From Chloroflexota bacterium (lineage in GTDB: Bacteria; Chloroflexota; Limnocylindria; Limnocylindrales; Limnocylindraceae), in contig DMUR01000059.1 in the NCBI GenBank assembly GCA_003476885.1, positions 1 to 8,763 on the forward strand: a DNA stretch of 8,763 nucleotides. Direction: 5' to 3'. The notes beneath the pieces are model-generated. The model had not been told where the DNA came from. It worked only from the letters and a program-made list of their open reading frames with translations, and did no database searches. Both the position numbers and the translations under genes were made by a program. Shown here piece by piece: positions 1 through 6,356 of the stretch. Within the stretch, counting starts at the first letter, position 1; each line of letters begins with the position of its first letter.

Positions 1-161
1 TTGAAGATCGCTCGCTCGCACCGCGGATTCGCACGGAGGTTCGCTGCGCCAAGTGCGGCTCGCACATGGGCCACGTCTTCGAAGGCGAAGGCTACGACGT
101 CCCCACCGATCAGCGCTGGTGCATCAACAGCGTCTCGCTCGTCCTGAAGCCGAAGGCGTAG
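1..161 (+). CDS. msrB: Peptide-methionine (R)-S-oxide reductase MsrB, C-terminal fragment (5' end outside window)
   Basis: The frame starting at base 3 gives 52 residues ending at TAG 159-161. It shows [17 protein letters not shown] followed by a RWCINS segment. This is the end of the SelR/MsrB fold: one CxxC of the structural zinc site (CAKC), the conserved GHVF loop, and the catalytic Cys in the (R/Y)(Y/W)CINS motif. MsrB reduces methionine-R-sulfoxide in proteins with thioredoxin or another thiol donor, as a cytosolic repair enzyme. The other half of the zinc site and the N-terminus lie upstream of the window, so fusion to MsrA cannot be judged. The stop lies 4 bp before the ychF GTG, so the two are probably co-transcribed. 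The gene looks intact as far as visible. Confidence 0.93.
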   Translation, partial: EDRSLAPRIRTEVRCAKCGSHMGHVFEGEGYDVPTDQRWCINSVSLVLKPKA

Positions 162-165
162 CGTC

Positions 166-1239
166 GTGGCACTGACCATTGGCATCGTCGGTCTTCCGAA
201 CGTGGGCAAGAGCACGCTCTTCAACGCACTCACCAAGAACAACGTGCTCGCGGCGAACTATCCCTTTGCAACAATCGAGCCGAACATCGGCGTGGTGAAC
301 CTGCCGGACGCGCGCCTGGATGCGCTCGCCAAGATCTTCGGCTCCGAGAAGATTCTGCCAGCGCCTGTGTCGTTTGTTGACATCGCAGGCATTGTGCGCG
401 GCGCATCAACGGGCGAAGGGCTCGGCAACAAGTTCCTCTCGCACATTCGCGAAGCGGATGCCATTGCACAGGTGGTGCGCGGGTTCGCCGATGAAGACAT
501 CATCCACGTCGACGGGAAGGTGGATGCCAAGAGCGACATCGGCACCATCAACACCGAGCTGATCTTTGCGGACCTCGAGACGCTGGAGAAGTCGCGTGCC
601 CGCTACGAAAAAGAGGTCAAGGGGAAGAAGATGGATGCGGAGGTGTTGACCGTTGTTGACGCTGCCGTTGCCGCGCTGAATCGCGGTGAGCCGCTCTCCA
701 CCACTGGCCTGGACATCTCGCTGATCAAGGAGCTCGGCCTGTTGACCGCGAAACCGATCATCTACGTCTTCAACGTAGACGAAGCGGTGCTCACATCCGC
801 CGCAAAGCGCGCCGAACTCGCCGCACTCGTGGCGCCGGCGGAGGCGGTCTTCTTGGACGCCAAGATCGAATCCGAACTCGTGGACATGTCTGAGAGCGAA
901 GCGGCAGAGCTACTCGCCTCCATGGGCCAGAACGAATCGGGACTGCATCAGTTGGCGCGCATCGGCTTCGGCGCACTCGGCCTGCAGACGTATCTGACGG
1001 CGGGACCAAAGGAGGCGCGCGCCTGGACCATCCATAAGGGCTGGACCGCACCACAGGCGGCGGGCGTGATCCACACCGACTTCCAGCGCGGCTTCATCAA
1101 GGCCGAGATCGTCTCCTTTGACGACTTGATTAGCGCCGGCTCCATGAACGCCGCCAAGGCGGCGGGGAAGGTGCGCATGGAAGGGAAGGAATACATCATG
1201 CGCGATGGCGACGTGGTGGAGTTCCGCTTCAATGTCTGA
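166..1239 (+). CDS. ychF: Ribosome-associated ATPase/GTPase YchF (OLA1 family)
   Basis: This 357-residue protein is close to the family's usual length of about 363. The P-loop is at residues 9-16 (GLPNVGKS), the G3 motif DIAG at 72-75 with the downstream GEGLGNKF stretch, and the G4 position reads NVDE (203-206) instead of NKxD. NxxE at G4 is the family signature linked to ATP preference. A coiled-coil insert lies around residues 135-165, and a C-terminal TGS domain covers roughly 274-356 and ends in GDVVEFRFNV. YchF proteins bind the ribosome and modulate stress responses. The start is the GTG at 166, only 4 bp after the msrB stop, with no clear Shine-Dalgarno; the P-loop begins eight residues later, so no shorter start is possible. 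The last 8 bp overlap the next gene. Confidence 0.98.
   Translation: MALTIGIVGLPNVGKSTLFNALTKNNVLAANYPFATIEPNIGVVNLPDARLDALAKIFGSEKILPAPVSFVDIAGIVRGASTGEGLGNKFLSHIREADAIAQVVRGFADEDIIHVDGKVDAKSDIGTINTELIFADLETLEKSRARYEKEVKGKKMDAEVLTVVDAAVAALNRGEPLSTTGLDISLIKELGLLTAKPIIYVFNVDEAVLTSAAKRAELAALVAPAEAVFLDAKIESELVDMSESEAAELLASMGQNESGLHQLARIGFGALGLQTYLTAGPKEARAWTIHKGWTAPQAAGVIHTDFQRGFIKAEIVSFDDLISAGSMNAAKAAGKVRMEGKEYIMRDGDVVEFRFNV
1215..1221 (+). promoter_or_regulatory. Shine-Dalgarno-like GGTGGAG inside ychF
   Basis: GGTGGAG lies within the last codons of ychF, 10 nt upstream of the ATG at 1232. It supports 1232 rather than the earlier in-frame ATG at 1205 as the start of the reductase gene. The extra residues from 1205 (ATWWSSAS) would be encoded inside the TGS domain of ychF and do not resemble the family N-terminus. 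Confidence 0.5.
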
Positions 1240-2179
1240 CCGGGCTGCGGCCCGACATACGCGCTACCTCAATGAGGCGGACGTAGCGGCACTTCTCCCA
1301 TCCATCTCTGAACAGATTGACGTGGTTACGGCTGCGCTGACGCAGGTTGCCGAACGCCGCGCGCACCAGCCGCCGAAGATCGCGTTCCCCGCTGGAGCTG
1401 ACGGGCGCTTCTTTCATCTGATGCCCGCAGTGGTTCGCGCGAGTGGTGGTCAGGTGGCGGGCGCGAAGTGGATCAGCGGCGGCGGCGGCCTGCCGATTGA
1501 TGGACTGGTAATCCTTGAAGATGAGCGCGGTGCGACGCGAGGGTTGGTCGCAGCTGCCGGCCTGACCGCAGCGCGAACGGCGGCGGTGAGTGGTGCAGCG
1601 ATCCGTGTTGCTCGGCGGGGGCTTGCGTCGGTTTCGCGAGTGGCTTTTATTGGTGGTGGCGTGCAGGCCCACTCGCACCGCGAGATGCTCGCAGCGGAGC
1701 ACCCGGCCGCCTCGGTTACGTTCCTGACGCGTCGTAGCGCGAGCGAACTACCGCTGCGCGCCGGCGATCGTGTGGCAGAGAACGCTGAGGAGGCACTGCG
1801 CGATGCGGATCTGCTGATCACCGCCGCCGCATTCGGCACAGAGGCACGCGCGCTGCCACTCGGTCTCCTAGCGCCTGACGCCACGATCATCGCGATCGAC
1901 TACGCGACGAGCATCCGCGACGAGGATCTTGCGCTGCTGCGCGCACACCGCCCCGTGCGCCTGATGACGGACAGCGCGGATCAGTTCAACGCCACGCGCG
2001 CTGCGGGGAAGTTGGAGGGCTGGTCCGAGATCTCCGACGAGATCGGGGCCGACGGCGGCGCGGGATTTGTGGGGACAACGATCGTGAACCACCTCGGCAT
2101 CGCCGCTTGTGACCTACTCCTCGCAGATCTGCTCCTCGCGCGTGCAGAGGAGCGTGGGATCGGTACGCTGCTCGGGTGA
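1232..2179 (+). CDS. Ornithine cyclodeaminase/mu-crystallin family protein, probable delta1-pyrroline-2-carboxylate reductase
   Basis: This is a 315-residue protein of normal family length. It has the family N-terminus (RYLNEADVAALLP, 11-23), a Lys in GAKWIS (K79) that usually contacts the substrate carboxylate, the LTAARTAAVSG segment (111-121), and a Rossmann dinucleotide loop GGGVQAH (141-147). The C-terminal helix is VNHLGIAACDLLLAD. The DCPGKTE-type signature of true ornithine cyclodeaminases is not visible; the aligned segment reads AIDYATSIRDED (221-232). That argues for an NAD(P)H-dependent imine reductase. Its stop overlaps the start of a trans-3-hydroxyproline dehydratase-like gene. 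The inferred reaction is therefore reduction of delta1-pyrroline-2-carboxylate to L-proline in the cytosol. Alanine dehydrogenase or another ketimine reductase activity remains possible. The start overlaps ychF by 8 bp, implying translational coupling. Confidence 0.87.
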   Translation: MSDRAAARHTRYLNEADVAALLPSISEQIDVVTAALTQVAERRAHQPPKIAFPAGADGRFFHLMPAVVRASGGQVAGAKWISGGGGLPIDGLVILEDERGATRGLVAAAGLTAARTAAVSGAAIRVARRGLASVSRVAFIGGGVQAHSHREMLAAEHPAASVTFLTRRSASELPLRAGDRVAENAEEALRDADLLITAAAFGTEARALPLGLLAPDATIIAIDYATSIRDEDLALLRAHRPVRLMTDSADQFNATRAAGKLEGWSEISDEIGADGGAGFVGTTIVNHLGIAACDLLLADLLLARAEERGIGTLLG

Positions 2180-3303
2180 GCACGCCGTTTGATCTTCGGC
2201 TCGATCCCACCGCACCACCCGCCGCGAGCGGGCACGCGATAGAGGTGCTCGACTATCACACGGCGGGTGAGCCGTTCCGCATCGTCATCGCTGGTTATCC
2301 AGAGCTCCCTGGGCGCAACATCCTGGAGCGCCGACGCGCAGCGTTGGAGCACCACGACGATCTGCGCAAGATCTTGATGTGGGAGCCGCGCGGACACGCT
2401 GACATGTACGGCGGCATCCTTGTGCCGCCGGATCACGCCGAGGCGCAGGTTGGCGTGCTCTTCATGCACAACGAGGGCTACTCAACAATGTGTGGGCACG
2501 GCACGATCGCTCTGGCAACCGCGCTGATCGAAACTGGTGCGATCCCATGCGTTGGCATTGAGACGCTGATTGGCATCGACGCACCCTGCGGGCTGTTGCG
2601 CGCAACAGTGCATGTGGATGCGGCGGAGCCGGCGGCGGCACGTGCCGCAGAACGCACGCCCCGTGTACGCGAGGTGCGCTTTGAGAACGTCCCTTCGTTT
2701 GCCGCCGCGCTGGACGTGCCGCTTGACGTCCCTGGATTTGGACGCGTTCTGGTTGATGTCGGATATGGCGGCGCCTTCTACGCGCTGATCAGTGCCGCCG
2801 CACTCGGCCTAGAGATGCGTGCGGAAAGCGCAGCGCAGATTGCCGCCGCCGGTCGCGCAATCACAGACGCCGGTCGCGCCGCACTGCGCGCTGGTGGCGC
2901 GCTCGCCGATGCGCTCGGCGTGAAGCACCCAGAGTCGGACGACCTCTCCTTCTTGTACGGCACCATCATTGACGGCCCACCAGAGGATGCGTCGCACCAC
3001 TCGCGCAATCTCTGTCTCTTTGCTGAGGGTGAGGTCGATCGTTCACCCACGGGCTCTGGCGTTTCGGCACGACTCGCTGTCCTGCACGCGCGCGGTCTTG
3101 TTGCAACTGGGGAAGAGATCGCGATCGAATCAATTCTCGGTCGCGAATCTGTCTTCGTTGGGCGAGTTGCGCGCACCGAGCAGTGGGCTGGTCGCAACGC
3201 AGTGATCCCCGAAGTGCGCGGGAGCGCGCACATGACAGGGAGCGCGCGATTCTTCCTGGATGCAGACGATCCGATCGGTCGCGGATTCTTGATCGCGCGC
3301 TGA
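2176..3303 (+). CDS. Proline racemase family enzyme, probable trans-3-hydroxy-L-proline dehydratase
   Basis: This 375-residue protein has the proline racemase fold. The N-terminal YHTAGEPFRIV (27-37), the first active-site motif MCGHGT (Cys106, His108) and the second motif DRSPTGSG (288-295) are all visible. Racemases and 4-hydroxyproline epimerases carry Cys in the second motif (SPCGTG). Here it is Thr292, read directly as codon ACG at 3049-3051. Cys/Thr is the pairing described for trans-3-hydroxy-L-proline dehydratases, including the human enzyme. These remove water to give delta1-pyrroline-2-carboxylate. The gene starts with GTG in a 4-bp GTGA overlap with the upstream reductase, which would convert that product to proline. 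There is no strong Shine-Dalgarno, so reinitiation is likely. The first about 20 residues are a poorly conserved Ala/Pro-rich extension. Substrate is inferred, not shown. Confidence 0.9.
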   Translation: MSTPFDLRLDPTAPPAASGHAIEVLDYHTAGEPFRIVIAGYPELPGRNILERRRAALEHHDDLRKILMWEPRGHADMYGGILVPPDHAEAQVGVLFMHNEGYSTMCGHGTIALATALIETGAIPCVGIETLIGIDAPCGLLRATVHVDAAEPAAARAAERTPRVREVRFENVPSFAAALDVPLDVPGFGRVLVDVGYGGAFYALISAAALGLEMRAESAAQIAAAGRAITDAGRAALRAGGALADALGVKHPESDDLSFLYGTIIDGPPEDASHHSRNLCLFAEGEVDRSPTGSGVSARLAVLHARGLVATGEEIAIESILGRESVFVGRVARTEQWAGRNAVIPEVRGSAHMTGSARFFLDADDPIGRGFLIAR

Positions 3304-3306
3304 ACG

Positions 3307-3312
3307 TTAACT
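3307..3312 (+). promoter_or_regulatory. Possible -10 element (TTAACT) immediately before the lipid kinase ATG
   Basis: The 15 bp between the dehydratase stop and the ATG at 3319 form a small AT-rich island in GC-rich surroundings and contain no purine-rich ribosome binding site. TTAACT sits at -12 to -7 relative to the A of the ATG, where a leaderless promoter would place its -10 box. It matches the TATAAT consensus at only three of six bases and no -35 is evident, so this is tentative. Confidence 0.25.
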
Positions 3313-3318
3313 ATCACC

Positions 3319-4251
3319 ATGTCAACGCTTCTCATCGTCAATCCCGCCGCAGGTGGCGGCCGCGCGGCACGCGCGCTCGACCGCGTCCTTGAAGCGCTCG
3401 CGCCGCTTCGCCCTTTTGATGTGTTCGTCACGCAGCCAGGCTTAGAGCGTCCCGCGGAGTTCGCGGCACGCGATGCGGTGCTTGCGGGCGCCACGCGCAT
3501 CTTGGTACTCGGCGGAGATGGATCTTCGAGTCAGGCGCTGAACGGCATCTACGCCGCGGGCGGCGCCGAAGCACTCGCACGCGTCTCTCTTGGACTGCTG
3601 CCAGCTGGTACGGGGCGCGACTACGCGCGTTCGGCGGGGATCGCACGCGACCCAGTGGCCGCCGCGCGAGCGCTTGCGCGTGGTGCTGCGGCACAGCGCG
3701 TGGATGTTGGCGTGATTGAGTTTCCCGACGGGCGCACGCGACTCTTTTTGAATGTTGCTTCGTTTGGCGTCAGCGCACAGATTGCGCATGCGCTTGAGGA
3801 GTACCCGCAACTAAAGCGACGCGCGGGTGCTGTGGCGTTCGGGCTCGCCACTGTGCGCGCGGGGTGGGGGTACGCGCCAGTAGAGACCGAGCTGCGCGTA
3901 GATCTCCAGGCGGCGCAGCGCGGACCAACGGCGGCGGTCGCCATTGCAAACGGCGGCTGGTTCGGCGGCGGCATGCACGTGGCACCAAGCGCTCACGTTG
4001 ACGACGGCCTCTTTGAGGTCGTTCGCTTCGGCGACCTTGCGCGTCGCGACTTCGTGATCAGCCTGCCGCGCCTCTATAGAGGGACGCACTACACACATCC
4101 ACACGTGCGCCACTCTCAAGGCGCTGAGGTCCTTGCCGCACCCGGCGTTGGCGTCACGCAGCCTATTGAGATCGAGGCGGACGGCGAGATCGTTGGCGCG
4201 CTGCCGGCGCGTTTCTCGCTCCTCCCTGCCGCGCTCTCGCTTCTCGCCTGA
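3319..4251 (+). CDS. Diacylglycerol/sphingosine kinase-fold lipid kinase (YegS/DgkB-like), divergent
   Basis: A 310-residue cytosolic protein with the DAGK catalytic-domain layout. It opens with LLIVNPAAGGGRA (4-16). The nucleotide loop GGDGSSSQALNG is at 65-76, followed by LLPAGTGRDYAR (93-104), NVASFGVSAQIAH (145-157), GGGMHVAPSAHVDDGLFEVV (216-235), and the C-terminal IEADGEIVGALP (285-296) holding the Asp-Gly-Glu that contains the general-base Asp in DgkB-type enzymes. Two usual residues differ: Gln72 replaces the Glu of GGDGT..E, and Arg100 replaces the Asn of GTGND. Family members phosphorylate diacylglycerol, phosphatidylglycerol or related lipids with ATP; the substrate here is unknown. 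No membrane segment is seen. It follows the hydroxyproline gene pair by 15 bp, with no obvious functional link. Confidence 0.88.
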   Translation: MSTLLIVNPAAGGGRAARALDRVLEALAPLRPFDVFVTQPGLERPAEFAARDAVLAGATRILVLGGDGSSSQALNGIYAAGGAEALARVSLGLLPAGTGRDYARSAGIARDPVAAARALARGAAAQRVDVGVIEFPDGRTRLFLNVASFGVSAQIAHALEEYPQLKRRAGAVAFGLATVRAGWGYAPVETELRVDLQAAQRGPTAAVAIANGGWFGGGMHVAPSAHVDDGLFEVVRFGDLARRDFVISLPRLYRGTHYTHPHVRHSQGAEVLAAPGVGVTQPIEIEADGEIVGALPARFSLLPAALSLLA

Positions 4252-4266
4252 GCACGTTTTGGCGAC

Positions 4267-4283
4267 AGGGCTACCCAAGGGCT
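4267..4283 (+). repeat. AGGGCT direct repeat spaced by one helical turn, upstream of kamA
   Basis: AGGGCT occurs at 4267-4272 and again at 4278-4283, an 11-bp period. The pair lies 12 bp upstream of a possible -10 hexamer, in the largest intergenic gap (4252-4347). Paired half-sites one turn apart can be operator sites, but the hexamer is short and chance is a fair explanation. Confidence 0.3.
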
Positions 4284-4294
4284 GATTCATGGTG

Positions 4295-4300
4295 GATACT
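4295..4300 (+). promoter_or_regulatory. Possible kamA promoter -10 hexamer GATACT
   Basis: GATACT is the best -10-like hexamer in the 96-bp gap before kamA, and it is identical to the hexamer that precedes the gene at 5930. No convincing -35 is present. Transcription from here would give a leader of about 40 nt containing the Shine-Dalgarno at 4336-4342. Confidence 0.35.
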
Positions 4301-4310
4301 CCCTATCCAA

Positions 4311-4326
4311 CCAGGCGTGGCCCTGG
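4311..4326 (+). repeat. Small hairpin CCAGG-CGTGGC-CCTGG in the kamA leader
   Basis: A perfect 5-bp stem (CCAGG 4311-4315 with CCTGG 4322-4326) and a 6-nt loop end 9 nt before the Shine-Dalgarno of kamA. There is no T-run after it, so it is not a classic terminator for the upstream kinase. It could be a minor leader structure or chance. Confidence 0.3.
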
Positions 4327-4335
4327 ACTACCCGC

Positions 4336-4342
4336 GAGGGGG
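4336..4342 (+). promoter_or_regulatory. Shine-Dalgarno GAGGGGG of kamA
   Basis: GAGGGGG ends 5 nt before the ATG at 4348. It is one of the clearest ribosome binding sites in the window and supports the 4348 start for KamA. It also implies that kamA is translated from a leadered mRNA, unlike the genes at 5930 and 6891. Confidence 0.7.
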
Positions 4343-4347
4343 ACGAG

Positions 4348-5901
4348 ATGGACGCAACGGAGATCCTAAAGAGCAATGCCGCTGCAGCCGCAGCCGCCGA
4401 TGCCGCATGGGTGAATCCGCGCGATCCCGCCAAGGCGGTTGGCGCCGACGGTCTCCCGCTTCGCAGCCGCCGCGCCCCGAAGTGGGCGGACGTGCCGAAC
4501 GAGCAGTGGGACGACTGGCGCTGGCAGCTCTCGAATCGCGTCAACACCCTTGAAGAGATCGGCGAAATTCTTGAGCTGACAGACGATGAGCGCGAAGGAC
4601 TCTCCGCAGACGGAAAGTTCCGCGTGGACATCACGCCGTACTTCATTAGCCTCATTGATCCAAAGGATCCGAACGATCCGATCCGTCGCCAGGTGATTCC
4701 GGTCGGCTCTGAGCAGCAGGCGTTCACCGCAATGATGGAAGACTCGCTCGGCGAAGATCGACACTCGCCAGTACCGGGACTTGTGCACCGCTACCCAGAT
4801 CGCGTGCTGATGCTCGTTACCACGCAGTGCGCCTCGTACTGCCGCTACTGCACGCGTTCGCGCATCGTCGGTGATCCAACACAGAACTTCAACTCTAAGG
4901 ATCACGAAGCGCAGCTCGACTATCTGCGCCGCACGCCACAGGTGCGCGACGTACTGATCAGCGGCGGCGACGGTTTGACCCTTGCGCCGAAACTCTTTGA
5001 GAAGATCTTGCGCGGCCTGCGCGACATTCCACACATTGAGATCATTCGCATCGGTTCGCGCGTCCCTGTCTTCATGCCACAGCGCATTGATGACGAACTC
5101 TGCGAGATGCTCGCCAAGTACCACCCGCTCTGGATGAACCTGCACTTCAATCATGCGCAGGAGATCACGCCCGAGGTTTCACGCGCCGTTGACAAGTTGA
5201 CGCGCGCGGGAATCCCAGTTGGTAATCAGTCCGTGCTTCTTGCGGGCGTCAACGACTGCGTGCACATCATGCGCAAGCTCGTGCACAAGCTCGTGGAGAA
5301 TCGCATCCGCCCGTACTACATTTATCAGTGCGACCTTGTTGAAGGTTCCGGCCACTTCCGTACACCAGTTGGTAAGGGGCTTGAAATCATTGAAGGCCTG
5401 CGCGGACACACGTCCGGTTACGCCGTGCCAACGTACGTGATCGACTCACCAGGCGGCGGCGGCAAGATCCCAGTAATGCCGAACTACCTGATCTCGTACA
5501 GCGACCATAAGGTGGTGCTGCGCAACTACGAGGGCTACATCAGCACGTACGAAGAGCCAGAGCACTACACACGACACGACGCAGCGAAATGCGTTGACTG
5601 TCGCGCCGCACGTCCGGAGCCTGGACAAGAGGGCGTCTACGGACTCCTCGCCGGACATCAGATGTGGATCGAACCCAAAGGCCACGCCGAGATCCACTCG
5701 CGCGGCAACACGGAAGCGCATCGACTTCAGGATCCATCCAAGTGGCAGCCGCTCGGCATTGGCGGCGCCATTGAAGGGAGCGCAGGCGCGCCGCTGAAGG
5801 TGCTGCAGGCGAGCGCTGCGGCGCAGGATCTCCCATCCGGCACCGAGGAGCGCCCAAAGGAGGGCGAACCAACCGCCGCCGCACACGGGGAGCTGCTCTA
5901 A
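4348..5901 (+). CDS. kamA: L-lysine 2,3-aminomutase (radical SAM/PLP), with N- and C-terminal extensions
   Basis: This 517-residue protein interconverts L-lysine and L-beta-lysine using SAM, a [4Fe-4S] cluster and PLP. The radical-SAM cysteines are C161-x3-C165-x2-C168 (CASYCRYC), followed by R170. The segment GGDGLTL is at 206-212. The PLP lysine is K373 in SPGGGGK. D329 (QCDLVEGSGHFR) and D366 (VIDSPGG) correspond to the two Asp residues that hold the lysine side-chain amine in the Clostridium enzyme, at a constant offset of 36 by memory alignment. Glutamate 2,3-aminomutases replace these residues, so lysine is the likely substrate. C304 (GVNDC) and C415/C418 (CVDC) fit the inter-subunit zinc site. 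The protein is about 100 residues longer than the roughly 416-residue clostridial enzyme: a poly-Ala-containing N-terminus (11-17) and a low-complexity C-terminal tail beyond about 452. No beta-lysine acetyltransferase (ablB) or downstream kam genes are visible, so the fate of beta-lysine is unresolved. Confidence 0.96.
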   Translation: MDATEILKSNAAAAAAADAAWVNPRDPAKAVGADGLPLRSRRAPKWADVPNEQWDDWRWQLSNRVNTLEEIGEILELTDDEREGLSADGKFRVDITPYFISLIDPKDPNDPIRRQVIPVGSEQQAFTAMMEDSLGEDRHSPVPGLVHRYPDRVLMLVTTQCASYCRYCTRSRIVGDPTQNFNSKDHEAQLDYLRRTPQVRDVLISGGDGLTLAPKLFEKILRGLRDIPHIEIIRIGSRVPVFMPQRIDDELCEMLAKYHPLWMNLHFNHAQEITPEVSRAVDKLTRAGIPVGNQSVLLAGVNDCVHIMRKLVHKLVENRIRPYYIYQCDLVEGSGHFRTPVGKGLEIIEGLRGHTSGYAVPTYVIDSPGGGGKIPVMPNYLISYSDHKVVLRNYEGYISTYEEPEHYTRHDAAKCVDCRAARPEPGQEGVYGLLAGHQMWIEPKGHAEIHSRGNTEAHRLQDPSKWQPLGIGGAIEGSAGAPLKVLQASAAAQDLPSGTEERPKEGEPTAAAHGELL

Positions 5902-5914
5902 CTCTCCGCCTGAG

Positions 5915-5923
5915 TGGGATACT
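5915..5923 (+). promoter_or_regulatory. Extended -10 promoter (TGGGATACT) positioned for a leaderless mRNA
   Basis: TGG followed by GATACT matches the TGnTAnnnT-type extended -10 except at the first base of the hexamer. GATACT occupies 5918-5923, exactly -12 to -7 from the A of the ATG at 5930. Transcription would therefore start at the start codon. No Shine-Dalgarno lies in the 28-bp gap after kamA, and no -35 is recognisable. Confidence 0.55.
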
Positions 5924-5929
5924 TCGCTC

Positions 5930-6331
5930 ATGAGTGACGCCCCACACCTGCCGTGGCCACCAGTGATTGCCGAAGCGCGATCGCCATTCACCGCTGTGCG
6001 TGTTGCGGCACTGCTCCTCGCGCGTCCGCGCGGCTTCGGTGAGCGCGTGGCGGCGGTTGCGGATGCGCTGAACGCCGCGCACACCGACTGGCTCTTTGAG
6101 ACGCGCGTGGTTGCTGACGAGCTGTTGCAGCTGCAGTCGAACTGGTTCTCCGACTTCCGCACCACCACCGGCTTCGCGCTGAACGACTCGCCGAACGGCA
6201 CGCTGCTGCACCTTGAGGATTCGTCGCGCATGGGCGGCTGGCTGCAGCGCCAGGTGGAGAAGGCCGAAGAAGCCTGTCGCGCCGAGCTCGACCAGTTCGC
6301 GCGCACCGACCGCGTTGCGGGCGATCGTTGA
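5930..6331 (+). CDS. Hypothetical protein, 133 residues, helical, soluble
   Basis: I do not recognise this family. The protein begins MSDAPHLPWPPVIAEARSPF, continues with a helix-forming Ala/Leu/Arg-rich segment (20-50), has an aromatic patch around LQSNWFSDFRTTTGF (118-132 bp-equivalent codons, residues about 67-81), and ends in a charged helix (about 103-133). There is no signal peptide, membrane segment, Cys motif or obvious catalytic motif. The start at 5930 is supported by an extended -10 ending 6 nt upstream and by the lack of a ribosome binding site. It follows kamA by 28 bp and precedes another unknown gene by 25 bp. The codon pattern matches neighbouring genes (GC-rich third positions). 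A long minus-strand open frame also covers this stretch but has no homology-like motifs. Confidence 0.6.
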   Translation: MSDAPHLPWPPVIAEARSPFTAVRVAALLLARPRGFGERVAAVADALNAAHTDWLFETRVVADELLQLQSNWFSDFRTTTGFALNDSPNGTLLHLEDSSRMGGWLQRQVEKAEEACRAELDQFARTDRVAGDR

Positions 6332-6356
6332 ACGGTCGAGTTGGCCGACTGATCTG

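Noticed and set aside
1205..1231. Earlier in-frame ATG for the OCD-family gene
   Set aside because: It would add nine residues encoded inside the ychF TGS domain that do not fit the family N-terminus. ATG 1232 has a Shine-Dalgarno-like site and a normal 8-bp overlap.
4289..4369. Short ORF of 26 codons in the kamA leader (MVDTPYPTRRGPG...), a possible leader peptide
   Set aside because: It contains no Lys codons that would suggest attenuation by lysine, has no ribosome binding site, and overlaps the start of kamA. The candidate -10 lies inside it, so it would not be on the transcript.
6333..6347. Imperfect hairpin CGGTC-GAGTT-GGCCG between the genes at 5930 and 6357
   Set aside because: It is a five-pair stem with one G-T wobble, no T-run and no flanking support, so it is indistinguishable from chance in GC-rich DNA.
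6213..6356. Upstream extension of the 170-residue protein into the preceding gene
   Set aside because: The 48 extra residues are Arg/Ser/Pro-rich shadow sequence of the gene at 5930. The ATG at 6357 lies just after that gene's stop.
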